Notes under the pieces: generated by a model | What the model was told of the DNA's origin: nothing | The model's input: only the letters and a program-made list of their open reading frames with translations | Databases searched by the model: none | In this document: one piece after another, positions 10,826 through 22,142 of the stretch | How the letters are laid out: every line of letters starts with the position of its first letter | Position numbering within the stretch: position 1 is the stretch's first letter | Made by a program: the position numbers and the translations under genes | Assembly: GCA_031763025.1 (NCBI GenBank) | Contig: JASSKH010000006.1 | Span: forward strand, 7,747,691 to 7,811,690 | Direction: 5' to 3' | Origin: Macrocystis pyrifera | Taxonomy: Eukaryota > Sar > Phaeophyceae > Laminariales > Laminariaceae | Length of the DNA stretch: 64,000 nucleotides

Positions 10826-13313
10826 ATGAACCCAATAACTCTGTCGGAAAATGTCGAACCCTTGTTGAAACATAACCTTCGACCTTTCGTATGGCAACGG
10901 TTGTTGCGTAGCATCGCGTATGGGAAAACAGGCGCTTCCATGCCGCTCACCGTGGCGCCGCGTACTTTCCTCGTCACCTCTGCCGGAGCCGGCATCGCGG
11001 TTGCAACTCAGGTGAATTCACTGACCACGCATGTCGCTCTACATCTAAAATGCGATGAATGTTTTGGGTATTCTTTGAATATAAGGATCGTTTAGGGCGT
11101 TCATGTGAGTAAGCACACGGTCCTTGCATTCCCAGGAGGGGTGGTATACTTATCTAGGTGCACCGAAGAGCCCTACCCTCCGCCTGTGAGGCCGGCGGGA
11201 CCACAATGTCAGAGCTGAGGTGTGCATTCGTTTCGAAACTGAGCGTATAGATTTCATGGCTGCCTGGTACCTCACAGCGGTAGTACATGTTCGCCGCTGC
11301 AAGCGTTGCCGATCAAAAACTGACGAGAACGGCTACATTACACCGATTTTTCTTGGAACTACCTGCACAGCAGTTCAAAATGAGACACGCTGTATGGATT
11401 AGGTGAACAAAAACAAATCAATCATAGAACTGAGGCGGGCAGTTCTTCGAAGGCAGGCAAACAAAACAGTGGGGTTCAGGCGGCGGATACATTTTGAAAA
11501 ATATTGCACCCTCGAAATTCTTAAAGCCTTGCGATGCAGACGGTTTACGGTTACGGTAGATCCGACCAGTTGCTGTTGCTAATAACAGTGCAATCACTTC
11601 ACGTTAGGTTGACGTCCGCCGCACGTTTCCTCTCCTCGGTAACGTCGCAGAACGACCACGGTACCGACGGTGTCGCCAATGGGTGCTGCCGCGAACATCG
11701 AATCCAATGAGACGCCCGACGCGGCGGACTCCCGCGCCCAACCAGAGGGGATCAGGCAAAAATAATCCTGTGGCAGAAATTGTTCCGGTCGTCGTTTCCT
11801 CGTTGCTGTCCTCCGTCTGTGGCGATACCTTCGTTTGCTAACGGTTAACCCTGTAACGTTAGCTGAGTTACGTATGGTGGTCCAACCAGAGGTGTATTTT
11901 TGGATGAAAGAAACGCATTTTGACTACGGCTTGAGATTCGTGTCCGCCTTTCCTACGTCGAACATTCGACGTACTCTTGACGCGGCCATCACTGGCTTAT
12001 GGCGCATCCCACGAACCGACGAAGAAACGCCTTCGCTCCCAAACCAGGGGTTGCGCCGGCCACGACATACACCCTCTTTGTTGCCTGGCAATATTTTCCC
12101 GCCGTGACCTGTGCAGGATGCCCCCGGCGCAGGAGGGAGACATATGCGCCAAACCACGATCGCGCCCGCTGACCAGTGCGGGTCAAGACCTAGTCACCGT
12201 CGACGCCACGTACGCCGCGCGCCGTCCGACGCCGTCGTCCCCCCGCCGCCGCGGCCGACTGCCTTTAGGGCTGCTCCCGTGGTTGGCAGCCGGCCCAGCC
12301 CAACGATAAGGACCCGACCTTTGCCAGCGGAAGGTAATAACTACTTCTTGTTGAGGCGGAAAACGTGCACGCCCCCGCGCCGCGGGGGGGGTTGCGTACT
12401 GCTGTACAAATAGTTACTGTATGGCCTCGACCTTAAAGTTGTGCTCGACGCTGCCGCCCACTGCTTGCAACAGCGTATATGGCGGTATAACCGGTCGGCC
12501 GTGACGATTCTTAAGTGTGAGGCACATCTGCCGCAAAAGGTACACAACACCGATCGCAATTTTCTAGCAGTGCAAGATAGTCTTACCCTCGACCCGACCT
12601 AGACCCAACCCAGCCTAGCCTAGCCTAGCCTAGCCTCGAAGTTTTGGTAAGGGGAGTGCTATTGCCGAGTAAGCCGAAGACTCGGTTGCCGCATTTGTTC
12701 AGTGATTCGCACAACTTTTTTTTTGTCGAGCTCGAGAATGACGACGTGAGAGAATAGTGCCTGCCACAACCGGCGTTCTTCGCCTAATATATGATACCGT
12801 TGGGAAGCTGTGGAGGTATCCGGTGGTTTCACGCCCTGTTGGGCCGGTGCGTACCAGGTACATCACTTCAAGCGCTTTGCACACAAATCCCGGTTCACGG
12901 TGTCGCGCCTGTTTGAATGTTGTACTCTCCTTGTGTTTTGCGATGTTTCAGGCCAGTTCCCGAGCACGGCTTGGGACCAACCGGGTTCGTCCACAGAAAA
13001 ATACCAAAAACGTTTCTTCCTACGGAAATGTCTACTGTTTCTGACCGTTGTTTAAGGCCCGTGGTTGCTCGGGACATATTTACTTTTTCCCGCTAGCGCC
13101 AGCTCTAGGACCTCAATAAAGTCTCTGGCTGTGTCACCCTCTTTCGTTGTTTAAGGTGGTCAGTATGATACCACCTATGTGAAGTTCGAGTGGATATTGC
13201 GATCGGTATTCGCTACGGACGAAAATTGGGGTGATGGGTCTGAACTAGCTGGTCACAAAGCCAGCAATAGCGCGGTTATTATCAGGTGCCTGCAAGACGA
13301 ACGATCGACTTAG
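10826..13313 (+). pseudogene. Block of protein-like fragments, copy A (unconstrained)
   Basis: Plus-strand fragments read like protein but are split by stops and frame changes: 10826-11095 (contains LKCDECFGYSL), 11220-11583 (CKRC motif, TAG at 11399), 11835-12107 (VTLAEL...), 12421-12600 (YGLDLKVVLDAAAHC), 12640-12750 (ending VELENDDVRE), 12800-13085 and 13160-13313. Compared with copy B, substitutions are roughly neutral or worse: at 10826-11095 I count about 2 synonymous to 9 replacements plus a stop. I read them as debris of one or more genes or transposon proteins, or as non-coding DNA that happens to be open. None has a domain I recognise. Confidence 0.35.
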
Positions 13314-13397
13314 TGCTTACTCGTGACCGGTCGAGGTCCTAACCAGCCATTAAAAAGCAGAAATGACGAACAATGAGGTTGGACGTCATACCCTTGG

Positions 13398-13629
13398 AGT
13401 CACCCCACACTATTTGGGCGAAAGGTTTCAGACCAACTGAGTTCCTTACGTGAGTAACTACCAGTTAGGATGAAAAAAAATACTCGTATATTCGTTTTAG
13501 GACTAGCGCATACAAGTGCCGGTCGGATGGCCCGAACGAATTTCTTCCAAGTATTGTATCGGGTGAGATATTGAGTTCTTAATGTGAGGGACTCAGGAAC
13601 GTCGGGTGCACCCCTACTGTGGGATGGCT
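13398..13629. mobile_element. 232-bp MITE, present only in copy A
   Basis: Copy B reads CCCTTGGCGGTGTGCGG without interruption (about 59749). Copy A has CCTTGG at 13392-13397 and again at 13630-13635 flanking this insert. The ends are imperfect inverted repeats (AGTCACCCCACA and TGTGGGATGGCT). The 6-bp duplication, or 8 bp with mismatches, would suit a hAT-like or similar superfamily. No coding capacity. Confidence 0.8.
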
Positions 13630-13733
13630 CCTTGGCGGTGTGCGGACCATGGGACGCGACCTGCAAGGCCGACAGTTGACGGATAAAATGGCAACGTGGT
13701 TAGGAGAGGGGAGGAAAGGGGCGGGGGGGGACC

Positions 13734-14000
13734 GTGTTTCCAAATTCACATCCATACAAGCCGAGGGACGATGAATCGCGGTCAGAAGCGCCTCTAACGG
13801 TCGAAACAGCGTGCTTTGATGGTGTTGTCTGCAGGAAGTCTATACCAGCTATGCACGCAGGAGGAGTTTCCATACCTTGCAATTTTTTTTATAAAACGGG
13901 AAAGTGCCAGGTGACCTCGCCCCCCCCCGCGAGGCCTGAGACGGGGTGTGTTCAAAATCGACTTCATATCGTCTCTACTTCTCAATTAAAAAACACCTGA
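13734..14000 (+). other. Cys-containing open frame, copy A
   Basis: The frame includes DDESRSEAPLTVETACFDG and a later C-x8-C segment (IPC...GKC). The copy-B version (59855-60061) is shorter because of a different end in the poly-C run. Both copies keep the central 50 residues open, but the few differences (N/K, P/Q, M/K) are replacements. No domain assigned. Confidence 0.25.
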
Positions 14001-14315
14001 TACAGAGTATGGCGAGAAACTAAAACCACAATGCGCGTGAGTTCAAACTCAATAAGTTGTAGTTGCGGCAGGAGCATAAAGCTGCCGGCGTCACAATCGC
14101 GCTTGCGGGGCAACGCGAAGACACGCTAGGATTGCGTGCCTCGCCTCAACAACGCACCTGAGACATTTCCCTTCATCGCGCTTCCTCGGTCCCGCTGTTG
14201 ACACGTGTTTGCAGGGATCCTGGTTTGCGGGCGACACCCGGGCGTCGTCGACGTGGACCCGCAATCATCCCAAAGGTGGGTATGTCTTCCCAAAATCTAA
14301 AAGGCTGCCGAAACG

Positions 14316-14576
14316 GTGGAACAGACGTGGTTCGTTGACGGCGTTTTCGGAACCGGCTGTTTTGACGCGGCGCGATACACAACGTTTTTAGTAACGTCCT
14401 TTTTTGGTGGTTACAACAATAAATCGCCGCGCCACGCTTTTTTGTGCTTGATTTCCCGCGACGAAGAGAACGAAACAACTTACGCGCTCTCCGGGGCAAG
14501 CGTTACGAAGGGGCCTATCGGAGGCGAGCATACCGAAACGTCCGTACTGTGTTGGGGAGTCCAAGATATTGATTGA
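14316..14576 (+). pseudogene. Aromatic-rich fragment upstream of the PHD gene, copy A
   Basis: The frame reads WFVDGVFGTGCFD, then a hydrophobic SFFGGYNN segment and HAFLCLISRDEENETTYALS. The pattern 'D-G-x-F ... plus a following L-rich strand and TY' faintly recalls the first catalytic strand of MULE-type transposases, but I would not rely on it. It ends at TGA (14574-14576) where copy B has TGG; copy B instead has TAA near 60545 where copy A has AAA. The lesions are complementary, so an ancestor was open throughout. Confidence 0.35.
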
Positions 14577-14589
14577 CTGAAGATCGGCC

Positions 14590-15906
14590 ATGCGCTCTAC
14601 TTGCTGTTTGGTTTCCCCCCCGGCGCCTCTCACTTCCAGTAGGGAGCCGAAACGTAAAGGAACAGCAGCTCCGCGGCGAAATAAGAAGAAGACTACCACT
14701 GGTAAAAAGAGGGCCCATGATCCGAGCGTCGCGTCTTCAGCTACCCGGCGCGTCCAGGGCCCGAGAGACAGCGGCTCAAGGTCACGCATTGGGCACACAA
14801 CCGTGTGTTCAGAGTGCGACCGCCCCCCGCTCCTATCGGAAAATGTTGGGCTATGCATGGTATGCCCCAGAATCGTGTGCCCCGCGTGCCTCGCGAAAAT
14901 GAGTTCTGAGGAGATGGCTGCCGCGACGCTGACCGGTGCCGAGCTTGCGAGTATCGGTGCCCCCGACAGCCCCATCGAGGAAGCCGACACCGTGCTCCGT
15001 CGGTGCCCGTGTTGCGTTCGGAAAGACGATCTGGCACTGCCGCCGCCGCCGCGTGGCGCCAACGAAAACGCTATAAGAGATCTTTTGCTCGAACATCTCA
15101 TGAAACACAAGTTGTCGCTTTTGTTTCGGGCTCCTGTGGACCTAAATATGTATAGGCAATATCTGGATGCTGTAACCCGCGACAAGTTGATGGATCTGGG
15201 AACGATGGTTGGTAAGCGTCACGAAATGCAATCAACGAGGGGGCGGTGTGCCAAGATCTTTTACGCAGAGCTCCATCAATATTCGACAACTGCAGGGCAT
15301 TTGTTTCGTGCAACTACGAGGGGAAGCCCCTGGAAGGCGGCAACGAGGCCCCGGTACCGGGAATTGTCAGATGCGCCAATATATTGGAAAAATTGGCGAA
15401 AGATTACATAACGGCTCACATTCGCGACGACGTGCCGGCATTCCCGAAACAGTGGTTGACTGAATCGTGGAACCCGACTTGGCGCTGGAATGTCGCTGGC
15501 TCTGCAGTCGGTGGGGGCGGCAGCGGTGGCGTCCCCAGCACAGTGGGAGGGGGCGGTGGGAGCGGAGGAGGAGCAGGATGAGGAGACGGAGGGAGAGGAG
15601 GAGGAGGAGGAGGAGGAGGAGGCGGAGGCGGAGGAGAGGGGGAGGAGAAGGGGGAGGAGGAGGGGGAGGAGAGGAGGGAGAGGAGGAGGAGGAGGAGGAG
15701 GAGGAGGAGGGGGAGAGGGAGGAGGAGGGAGGACGAGGAGGACGAGGAGGAGGGAGGAGGAGGAGGAGGAGGAGGAGGAGGAGGAGGAGGAGGAGGAGGA
15801 GGAGGAGGAGGAGGAGGAGGAGGGCGGGTTGCCTCGGTTACATAGAGCATATCGATGTTTGGTCCGACGATTCGCCGTAGCAGTGAGAGAAACGCCCGCG
15901 GTATGA
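14590..15906 (+). pseudogene. PHD-type zinc finger and bromodomain-like protein, copy A (frameshifted)
   Basis: From the ATG at 14590 the order is: a basic, NLS-like stretch (residues 20-41), a Cys-rich finger with Cys at 73, 76, 89, 92, 97, 100, 139, 141 and 142 (PHD/RING-like; the usual His position is Cys), a Pro run (150-154), then a bromodomain-like region from about 163. The latter shows FRAPVDL, YLDAVTRDKLMDLGTM (the ZA-loop 'Y..I..PMDL.TI' pattern) and, in another frame, FDNCRAF and a final helix ILEKLAKDYI. A single base is missing at about 15280 relative to copy B, which throws off the frame inside the domain. A (GAG)n tract follows and a short tail ends at 15906. Such proteins read histone marks in the nucleus. 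Up to the lesion, 6 of 10 substitutions against copy B are synonymous. Confidence 0.7.
15586..15823 (+). repeat. (GAG)n microsatellite in the gene tail, copy A
   Basis: An interrupted GGA/GAG tract of about 235 bases; the copy-B version at 61727-61894 is shorter and differently interrupted. It encodes Glu, Gly or Arg runs depending on frame. In frame with the conserved C-terminal tail (GGLPRLHRAYRCLVRR) it gives poly-Glu. Confidence 0.9.
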
Positions 15907-17428
15907 TAAAATGAATATACAGTATGTATTGATGTACGAGTAGTAGTAGAGGGATTCCGAGGCTAGCGTCAACATCGAGAGGCGTCGGACAGACGGGGGA
16001 GGGATCATGTCGGCGTGCGATTTGTGTAGAAGAGTGGCATGTGCTGCGCAGTCTCTTCGAGGACAGTGTCCTAACCAGAAGGGTCCATAGCGTGTAGGCG
16101 GGTGTTCTTGGTATCGTTGCTACGTGGAAGCCGTCACGCGAGTTCCGCATTTTCGGCGCCACAACCAGAACGAGCGTACGCACGCGGGCTCCACGAAAGT
16201 TGGTTATATGTCTCGGTCCGCGTTCGTCCACGACTGCGCGACATTCTCCCCTGCGGTTTGGGGGGCGGGTTTAGCGTCAAATAACAGATAGATGCGGTCG
16301 TATCAGCGGGTCAACGAGATATGGTCGCGCGAGCGCGCATCAGCAGCAGCAGTACGAGCATAACCATTATGTGCTGTTGTTGTGTCTTACAACTCCTTGC
16401 ACACCCCAGTCCAGCAACTCGGGCTACTTCACGTGGCCGGTGATGAACGTGCACGTACGCAATCTTAATTATTTAACCAGCAAATGTGTTACCTGATATC
16501 TTGGTATGTATGATATCTGTTGTACGTGCCTGATATTTACGGAGGGAGCAGTACTTCAATACTTCAGTATTTCGTTTTCATCCGAAGATTTTGTTTAAAT
16601 CGTCGCTTTTACCTGTTAGCGCAGCTCGCAGGAGAGTTTTACATCTTCCTGTGCTCAACGCCTTTCTGGACAACCCGCGGTCACAGGTGTCACCCCTTCT
16701 CCCCTCCAGGAAAACGCATTAATGTGCATCGCGAACACATGAGTAGGCCCACTAGTCGGCGATCTACATCTTATTTGATGAGCTAATATACAAATGCCGA
16801 TACAAGATGAGTTGAATGTATCCGTATGCCTCATTACGTATGCTTCAAGTAGTGCTGGTGATTAACATACCAGTATATATAATATACCGTCTCCTGAAAT
16901 ACAGAACAAAACCTATTTCATGCAAAGCAACTCAAGACCTGAAAAAACAAGACCCACCCATCCACAATCTGAAGGTATCGTCTTGTATGTATAGAGAAAA
17001 ATAAGTAATTAATTCTCACCAATTCGAGACACGAGCTCTTCGACACCACCTATACCTCTCCCCTCCTATATATCGGGTAGAAGTAACGGGAGTACCGGCC
17101 TTCGTACGATATGTATGACTGCTGTTAGTTTGGTACCTTAGTCTATCAAGTAGTTTAGTTCAAGTTTGGTTTTAAAACTCGTGACTCACGAGCTTGCACG
17201 CTATTCTAGGCAGACTTTCCTGGACAAGCCGTCGTTACAGATGCATTTCCATTCGCCCCCCCCCCCCCCCCACATGCCCCCGGTACTTTCATACATGCCA
17301 CACACCTCGCACGCGGCATCACCTATCATTCCAGAAACGTACGTACATAGTATCTCTCCTGGAAGACACAGTAAACAATGTAACATCGCGCGAAAAAAAC
17401 GAGTCTACGTGTATTATTATATGTCACT
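15907..17428. other. Duplicated DNA after the PHD gene, no confident gene
   Basis: Shared with 61979-63499 at high identity. Both strands near 16090-16280 give protein-like readings, but the copies differ by frame-changing indels (such as one C/T length change near 62180). A polyadenylation-like AATAAC lies at 16280. A C14 run at 17257-17270 differs from the copy-B version. Confidence 0.6.
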
Positions 17429-17919
17429 GTGATATGAGTGAAGTACTCATGGGCTAAAGATATAGGCAATATAGTCTGCAGTTTTGTAGTCTCAGGAATA
17501 CGAGAAAAATCCCAAGAATCGATTAGCCCGGTGGACATTCCGTTAGTCGAGAGCAGCGTTCTTTTAGGAATGTTCTCTAGGGCGGATAACCCGTTAGACG
17601 AAAGTAATGTTCCTTAACGAAGATAGGACCATAAAATGAGAAGTTCTTATTTATGCAGAAGAACGATCGGCAGCCATAGGAAAGTTCTTTAGGAGTACAT
17701 CAGATAAGAGGAATTTAGGAGAGCTTGTGGCGTGGGGTGGGACGAGTATATCTGGGCGTCGATTCCCTCCCCCCTATCTCTCACTTCTCTACCAGAGCAC
17801 CTCCTCAGCTCTCGGCATCAATAAAGAAGATCTAAATCAGAAGAAGCGAAGCACTGCTTCCCAGCTGCCAGAAACACCTGCGTCCCTTACCCTTACCCTA
17901 CCTCGGCCATCTCTTCACA
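17429..17919 (+). repeat. LTR-like dispersed repeat, unit 2
   Basis: TGTGATATGAGTGAAG to CTCTTCACA, with GACGAGTATATCTGG and AATAAAG in the same places as unit 1. Its left flank differs from those of units 1 and 3. Confidence 0.5.
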
Positions 17920-17959
17920 TCTGACGTCGCCGCATTCAACGAAAATTCAGGCCAACCTT

Positions 17960-18588
17960 GGGACTGCAGCGCTTCTTCCGCCTTCGTGGGGTTTGGGTCT
18001 TATTACGAGGTGTGGGGGAATCTATAGCCTCATTTATTTTGTTTCGAACAGTCGCATCTTCGACCATCTTTTTCTGGTCGTTTGCGATGAGTTTTGCCAT
18101 CACCCTTCGACAATCTTGTGGTTTGCATATACGACTATTCAGGGTGGGCTAATGTGATATGAGTGAAGTACTCATGGGCTATATATATATTGCTAATATA
18201 GTCTGCAGTTTGGTAGTCTAAGAAATACGAGAATAATCCAAAGAATGGATTAACCCGGCGGATATTTCGTTAGTCGAGAATAATGTTCCTTAGCGGAGAT
18301 AGGACCATAAAATGAGAAGTTCTTATAGTAGCAGAAGAACGATCGGTAGCCATAGGAAAGCTCTTTTAGGAGTACATCAGATAAGAGGAATTTAGGAGAG
18401 CTTGTGGCGTGGGGTGGGACGAGTACATCTGGGTGTCGAGTCTCTCTCCCCTACCTCTCACTTCTCTACCAGAGCACCAGCTCTCGGCATAAATAAGGAT
18501 CTAAATCAGAAGAAGCGAAGCACTGCTTCCCAGCTGCCAGTTACACCTGCGTCCTTTACCCTTACCCTACCTCGGCCATCTCTTCACA
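17960..18588 (+). repeat. LTR-like dispersed repeat, unit 3, with its own flank
   Basis: 18153-18588 is the repeat unit (slightly shortened around 18480-18500). 17960-18152 matches the flank seen before unit 1 (2050-2242), so this is a second flank-plus-unit copy placed in tandem after unit 2. Confidence 0.55.
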
Positions 18589-19180
18589 TCACGTACATAT
18601 ATACAGCCCAGCTCGTGACCCAAACTCTTTTTTCTGTCAAGATTTCCCTCTAAAATACCTCACAATGTTTCCCACACGATATCCAAGCAGTTTCCCAAAA
18701 ACGTTGGTGGTTGCCGTTGCAAGGGGGGTTTAGTGATGTTTGATGCTGAAGAAACTCACGCGGCACCCTTCGAGCATCGTTTGCTCTTGTATTACGTACC
18801 CCACCTCGGAGAAATATTCTGTTCCCGCTTGATGATCTAGATATTTCCAGGGCAGATGGGTCATCTATTCCCGATGTTGTATGATCTAGATCACGTCGCC
18901 GAGTGGCACCCGCATGATCCACAGGATCTACTCGTACAGTGGTACATATTTTGGATCGGATCTGCGCTATTCGTACGCAGATAGACCCTGCACAACCTCT
19001 CACGACGGCAGGTGGTGAATTAGATGATACACAGTGTACAAGCAGTAGATAATTGTCTAACAACTGGTTTTCCTACTCTAGTCGAGACTTGTTTTTCCCA
19101 TGAGAGCGAACATCGATTTCAATACTTTTTTGTTTTTTGAAGACATCTGTTATGCGGGACTTCCGTTTATGGTTGCAAAC
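18589..19180. other. No recognisable gene
   Basis: First interval beyond the mapped part of the duplication. A 137-codon minus frame (18650-19063) and a plus-strand reading around 18870-18980 both look protein-like, but neither is supported by a second copy or a motif. Confidence 0.55.
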
Positions 19181-19610
19181 CGAGTTTTTTTTCTTTCAAG
19201 TCACGTTTTGCTCCGGAGAAGCGAGGATGCCGAACCGGGTCTTCTTCTCGGAACGAGTCTGACTACTCTCGGCGAGGTATGAGTACCCAGATCAGTTTCC
19301 CGCTTCTCGAGAGTCGCAGTTGCAACAAGTTCGGAACACAGCAGGTCGTTTTCAGATATTTTCGCAGTGTAGAAAAAAAACTGATCAGAGTCCCCATTTT
19401 GTGCACCTGCCACTTTTTCTGACTAGACTCTTGATATTGGCAAACGATCTATAGTAGTCCAAAATTATCACAGGTGCGATTCTCGAGAAGCGGCAAACTG
19501 GTTTGGGTACATCTCCGAGAGCAGTCAGAGTCGTTCGGAGAAGAGCCGGCTCGAATTCCTCACTTCACAGAGCAAAAACTAGCTCGAAAGAAAAAACAAT
19601 CAGGGCACTC
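19181..19610. mobile_element. Fold-back element with about 135-bp inverted arms
   Basis: The left arm, about 19181-19320, and the right arm, about 19476-19610, are inverted copies, for example GCTTCTCGAGAGTCGCAG against CGATTCTCGAGAAGC and TTTTGCTCCGGAGAAG against CGGAGAAGAGCC...GAGCAAAAAC. The spacer is about 155 bases. The arms are diverged and no target duplication is certain. Confidence 0.65.
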
Positions 19611-19639
19611 CTCGAGTTTTTCCTGTCAAATTTGTCCCG

Positions 19640-21105
19640 CGGTTTGGGGCGGGATTCGGCATTTTCCCGTGGTCCCGTGTTAAATGTGAAATCCTGTTCC
19701 CGCACAAAAACGAGTCCCGCGCAAATACACATGTCCCGTTCCCGCACAAACACGTCCCGCAAAATGCAGGGTATCCCGAATCCCGTGAAAAGAGTAAGTT
19801 AAAAAAATCCCGCGAACGCGTACGTGCTCATCATCACCCCCCCCGCAGATAGTGGGATTTAAGACAGAGTGTGTAAAAGTGTCAGGTTCCGAGTTTCCGA
19901 GTCCAAATTCTGTTCATGAATCTCTTTTGTGTGCGGTTTGTCATTTTGTTTGTGCAAATAAAGGATGTGCTATCGAAGTACTGCAAACCTGGTATAAAAA
20001 TTGAAATTCCCGGTGACGCAAGAGATGTTTTCATGGTCTTCCTCGGGCTTTTTCCTACGGGCTTAGTCCCGTCGTGGCTGGATCCTCTCGCGGGGAGTAC
20101 CGCAGTGGCAGATCCCGCACAAAGTTTACCCGTCGAATCCCATCGTCGCTAGATCCCGTACTAAAAATCCCGTTGGATCCCGTGGTTGTCGAATCCCGTC
20201 CGGGGGAGTCCCGCGGTGGCCATATCTTGTAGAATCCCGGGATACCTGATCACCGCGGGATAAGGTCCCGGAGTCGAACAGGCGTCCCGAGGAATGCCCT
20301 CAGGAAAAAAAAGGGCATTCCTCGGGATTAGTCCCGCGCTTTTGTGCGGGCTTCGGGAATATCCCGTGGTTCCGTGATAAATGTGAAGCCCCACTTCCGC
20401 GCAAACGCGTACCGCTCAGATACTTATATCCCGTCCCCGCGACTGAAGGAAAGATGTTTATTCAACTCCCGCTCAAAAACCAGTCCCGCGCCAATACCCA
20501 TATGCCCCGTTCCCGCGACACAAACATGTCCGGCAAAATAGATGATCTCCCGAACCCCGTGAACAGAATAACGTCAATTTCCGCCAATGCGTAAACACAT
20601 GCTATGCCCCCTCCGCAGAAAGGTGGAACAATTCCAGGGTAGGTACGTGCAAGCGTCAGGTTTCGGGTCCGATTATCATGTCCCCCTGTGTTTTCGTCTT
20701 TATTCCCCTTTTTCGTATTTCGAAAAAAAAAGGAGTAGTGCCGACGTCGAACACAGTGTATATGTCGGGAATTGAGTTTGCGTCCGATACAAATTAACCT
20801 CTGTTAGCACCGTGGTGTTTGGGTGCCGTACGCACAAATCCCGTGTAGTGCCATGGTGGCCGTTTCCCGCAAAAGAAATCCCGCGTAGCCCCGCCGTGAC
20901 TGGATCCCGTCCCAGGGATAGCGCGATGGTCAGCTCCCGCACAAACAATCGCGTCGAGTCCCGTCGTGGCCAGATCCCGTACAAGCTATCCCGTTGAGTA
21001 CCGTGGTGGCTAAATCCCGTCCCAGTGTCTCCCACGGTGGAGTCCCGGGGTACCTGATTCGCGCGGGATATAATCCCGGAGGCGAAAAGGCGTCCGGCGG
21101 GAGGC
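19640..21105. repeat. TCCCG-rich segment, tandemly duplicated
   Basis: The words ATCCCGT, TCCCGC and GTGGC recur every 15-40 bases. Two diverged long units follow each other, about 19650-20310 and 20340-21100. Both contain, in order, a TCCCGTGGT phrase, a CCCGTTCCCGC phrase, a run ending CCCGCAGA, a CAGGTT-CGAGTCC-like phrase, GATCCCGT repeats and a closing CCCGG...TACCTGAT...GCGGGATA. A 12-bp stem hairpin (GAGGAATGCCCT) lies at 20288-20322 between them. Related words recur at 48300-48440. Confidence 0.75.
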
Positions 21106-22141
21106 CTTGAAAATTTCAATTGGTCCAGGTAGTCTGTCCCCCAAACCGTGGGAGAGGGGGCAGTCCAAAATGGTGGCTAGTATTTCTATACCAGGTACAC
21201 GGAGGTTAGGCTACACTATTTGTAGTAAGCATTGTACACCAGAATACTGTTGCACTATGGAATGGAGCCGATTTCTGTGTAGGTTGTTGAAATAGATATA
21301 ACGTTCGATCACACACAGACACAGGTTTGATCATTGATAGCGCTTTTGCTTTGCCGACATTAAAAGTCATGAGCGGGAAGGGCAAGGAATTCCCATGTTT
21401 CGTAAGAGACACGCCTCCAAAACAAATATAGGGGAAACGTGGATACCTTGACATACTGGCATGCATACATCAGGTGCAGTACTTGGAACCAGTGGTTTGC
21501 TATAAAGGTGGTATTTTGTTTGTCAGAACTCTTTCAGACGAAACCGAAAAATGATCGGAGTCAAAAAGAGTACCAATATCGAATATGGCAAAATAGTGGG
21601 CCTGTGGCGCGTGTTGCTTTTCGCACAATTTTCAGACGAGACAGAAAAAAATGTCAAAATTCATAAAAAAATATTAGCCAAATTGATGGCATTTACCAGC
21701 ATGCCTATCTATACCGCATTTCCTTCTCGAGATTCTTCTATTAATCGACGAAACGCGAGAAGAAAAACGTCAAACTCAACAAATCAAACTTGGGCCCAAA
21801 TGGTAACGCGTATGTAAAGGGGTGATAACATCAATGTATAACAGTCGATTTTCCTAATTGAGAATGGCCTTCCCGGTGAGAATGATAATCGAAAAAAAAA
21901 ATTGTTTTTTTTTTGGCATTTTTAATAAATGCGTTTCCCTCATGGGTTAAAAATTCACCCATAGTATGCAGGCATCGATGATAGGGATATATTCCACCAA
22001 ACAAAATACAAAACTGCCTTGACATGCTCGTGAAACAGAAGATGTACAAGAAAAATGGTAGTCAGGGGCGAAGCGCCTTTCCCATGAATGCCGATCGACT
22101 GCATCATCGATATCTTGAGACTACCCAAAGATTATTTTGAC
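21106..22141. other. AT-rich interval, no recognisable gene
   Basis: Base use is more AT-rich than its neighbours. Overlapping plus frames at 21439-21666 and 21551-21817 are open for about 80 codons each without a recognisable motif. Confidence 0.5.
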
Positions 22142-22142
22142 G

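Larger units (their letters stand above)
1..17921. repeat. Large direct segmental duplication, copy A
   Basis: Base 5 onwards aligns with 49014 onwards, and base 17921 aligns with the last base of the window, so at least 15 kb is shared in the same orientation with copy B. Order and content match throughout: short conserved frame, LTR-like repeat, SINE remnants, PHD-bromodomain gene, second LTR-like repeat. Copy A alone carries about 3.5 kb at 3408-6883, about 170 bp at 7011-7190 and a 232-bp MITE at 13398-13629. By eye, divergence is lowest in the 10-17 kb part and higher in the first 9 kb. Neither outer boundary is visible, so tandem duplication, dispersed duplication or a very large mobile unit remain possible. 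Confidence 0.93.

Noticed and set aside
14388..15185. 265-codon minus-strand frame
   Set aside because: It is antisense to the PHD-bromodomain gene, and its reading has no domain.
15416..16231. Long Pro/Ser-rich minus frame of 271 codons
   Set aside because: Produced by the antisense of the (GAG)n microsatellite.
2243..17919. One giant LTR retrotransposon between units 1 and 2
   Set aside because: No gag, protease, reverse transcriptase or integrase in the 14.7 kb between, no matching target duplication, and unit 3 repeats the left flank of unit 1.
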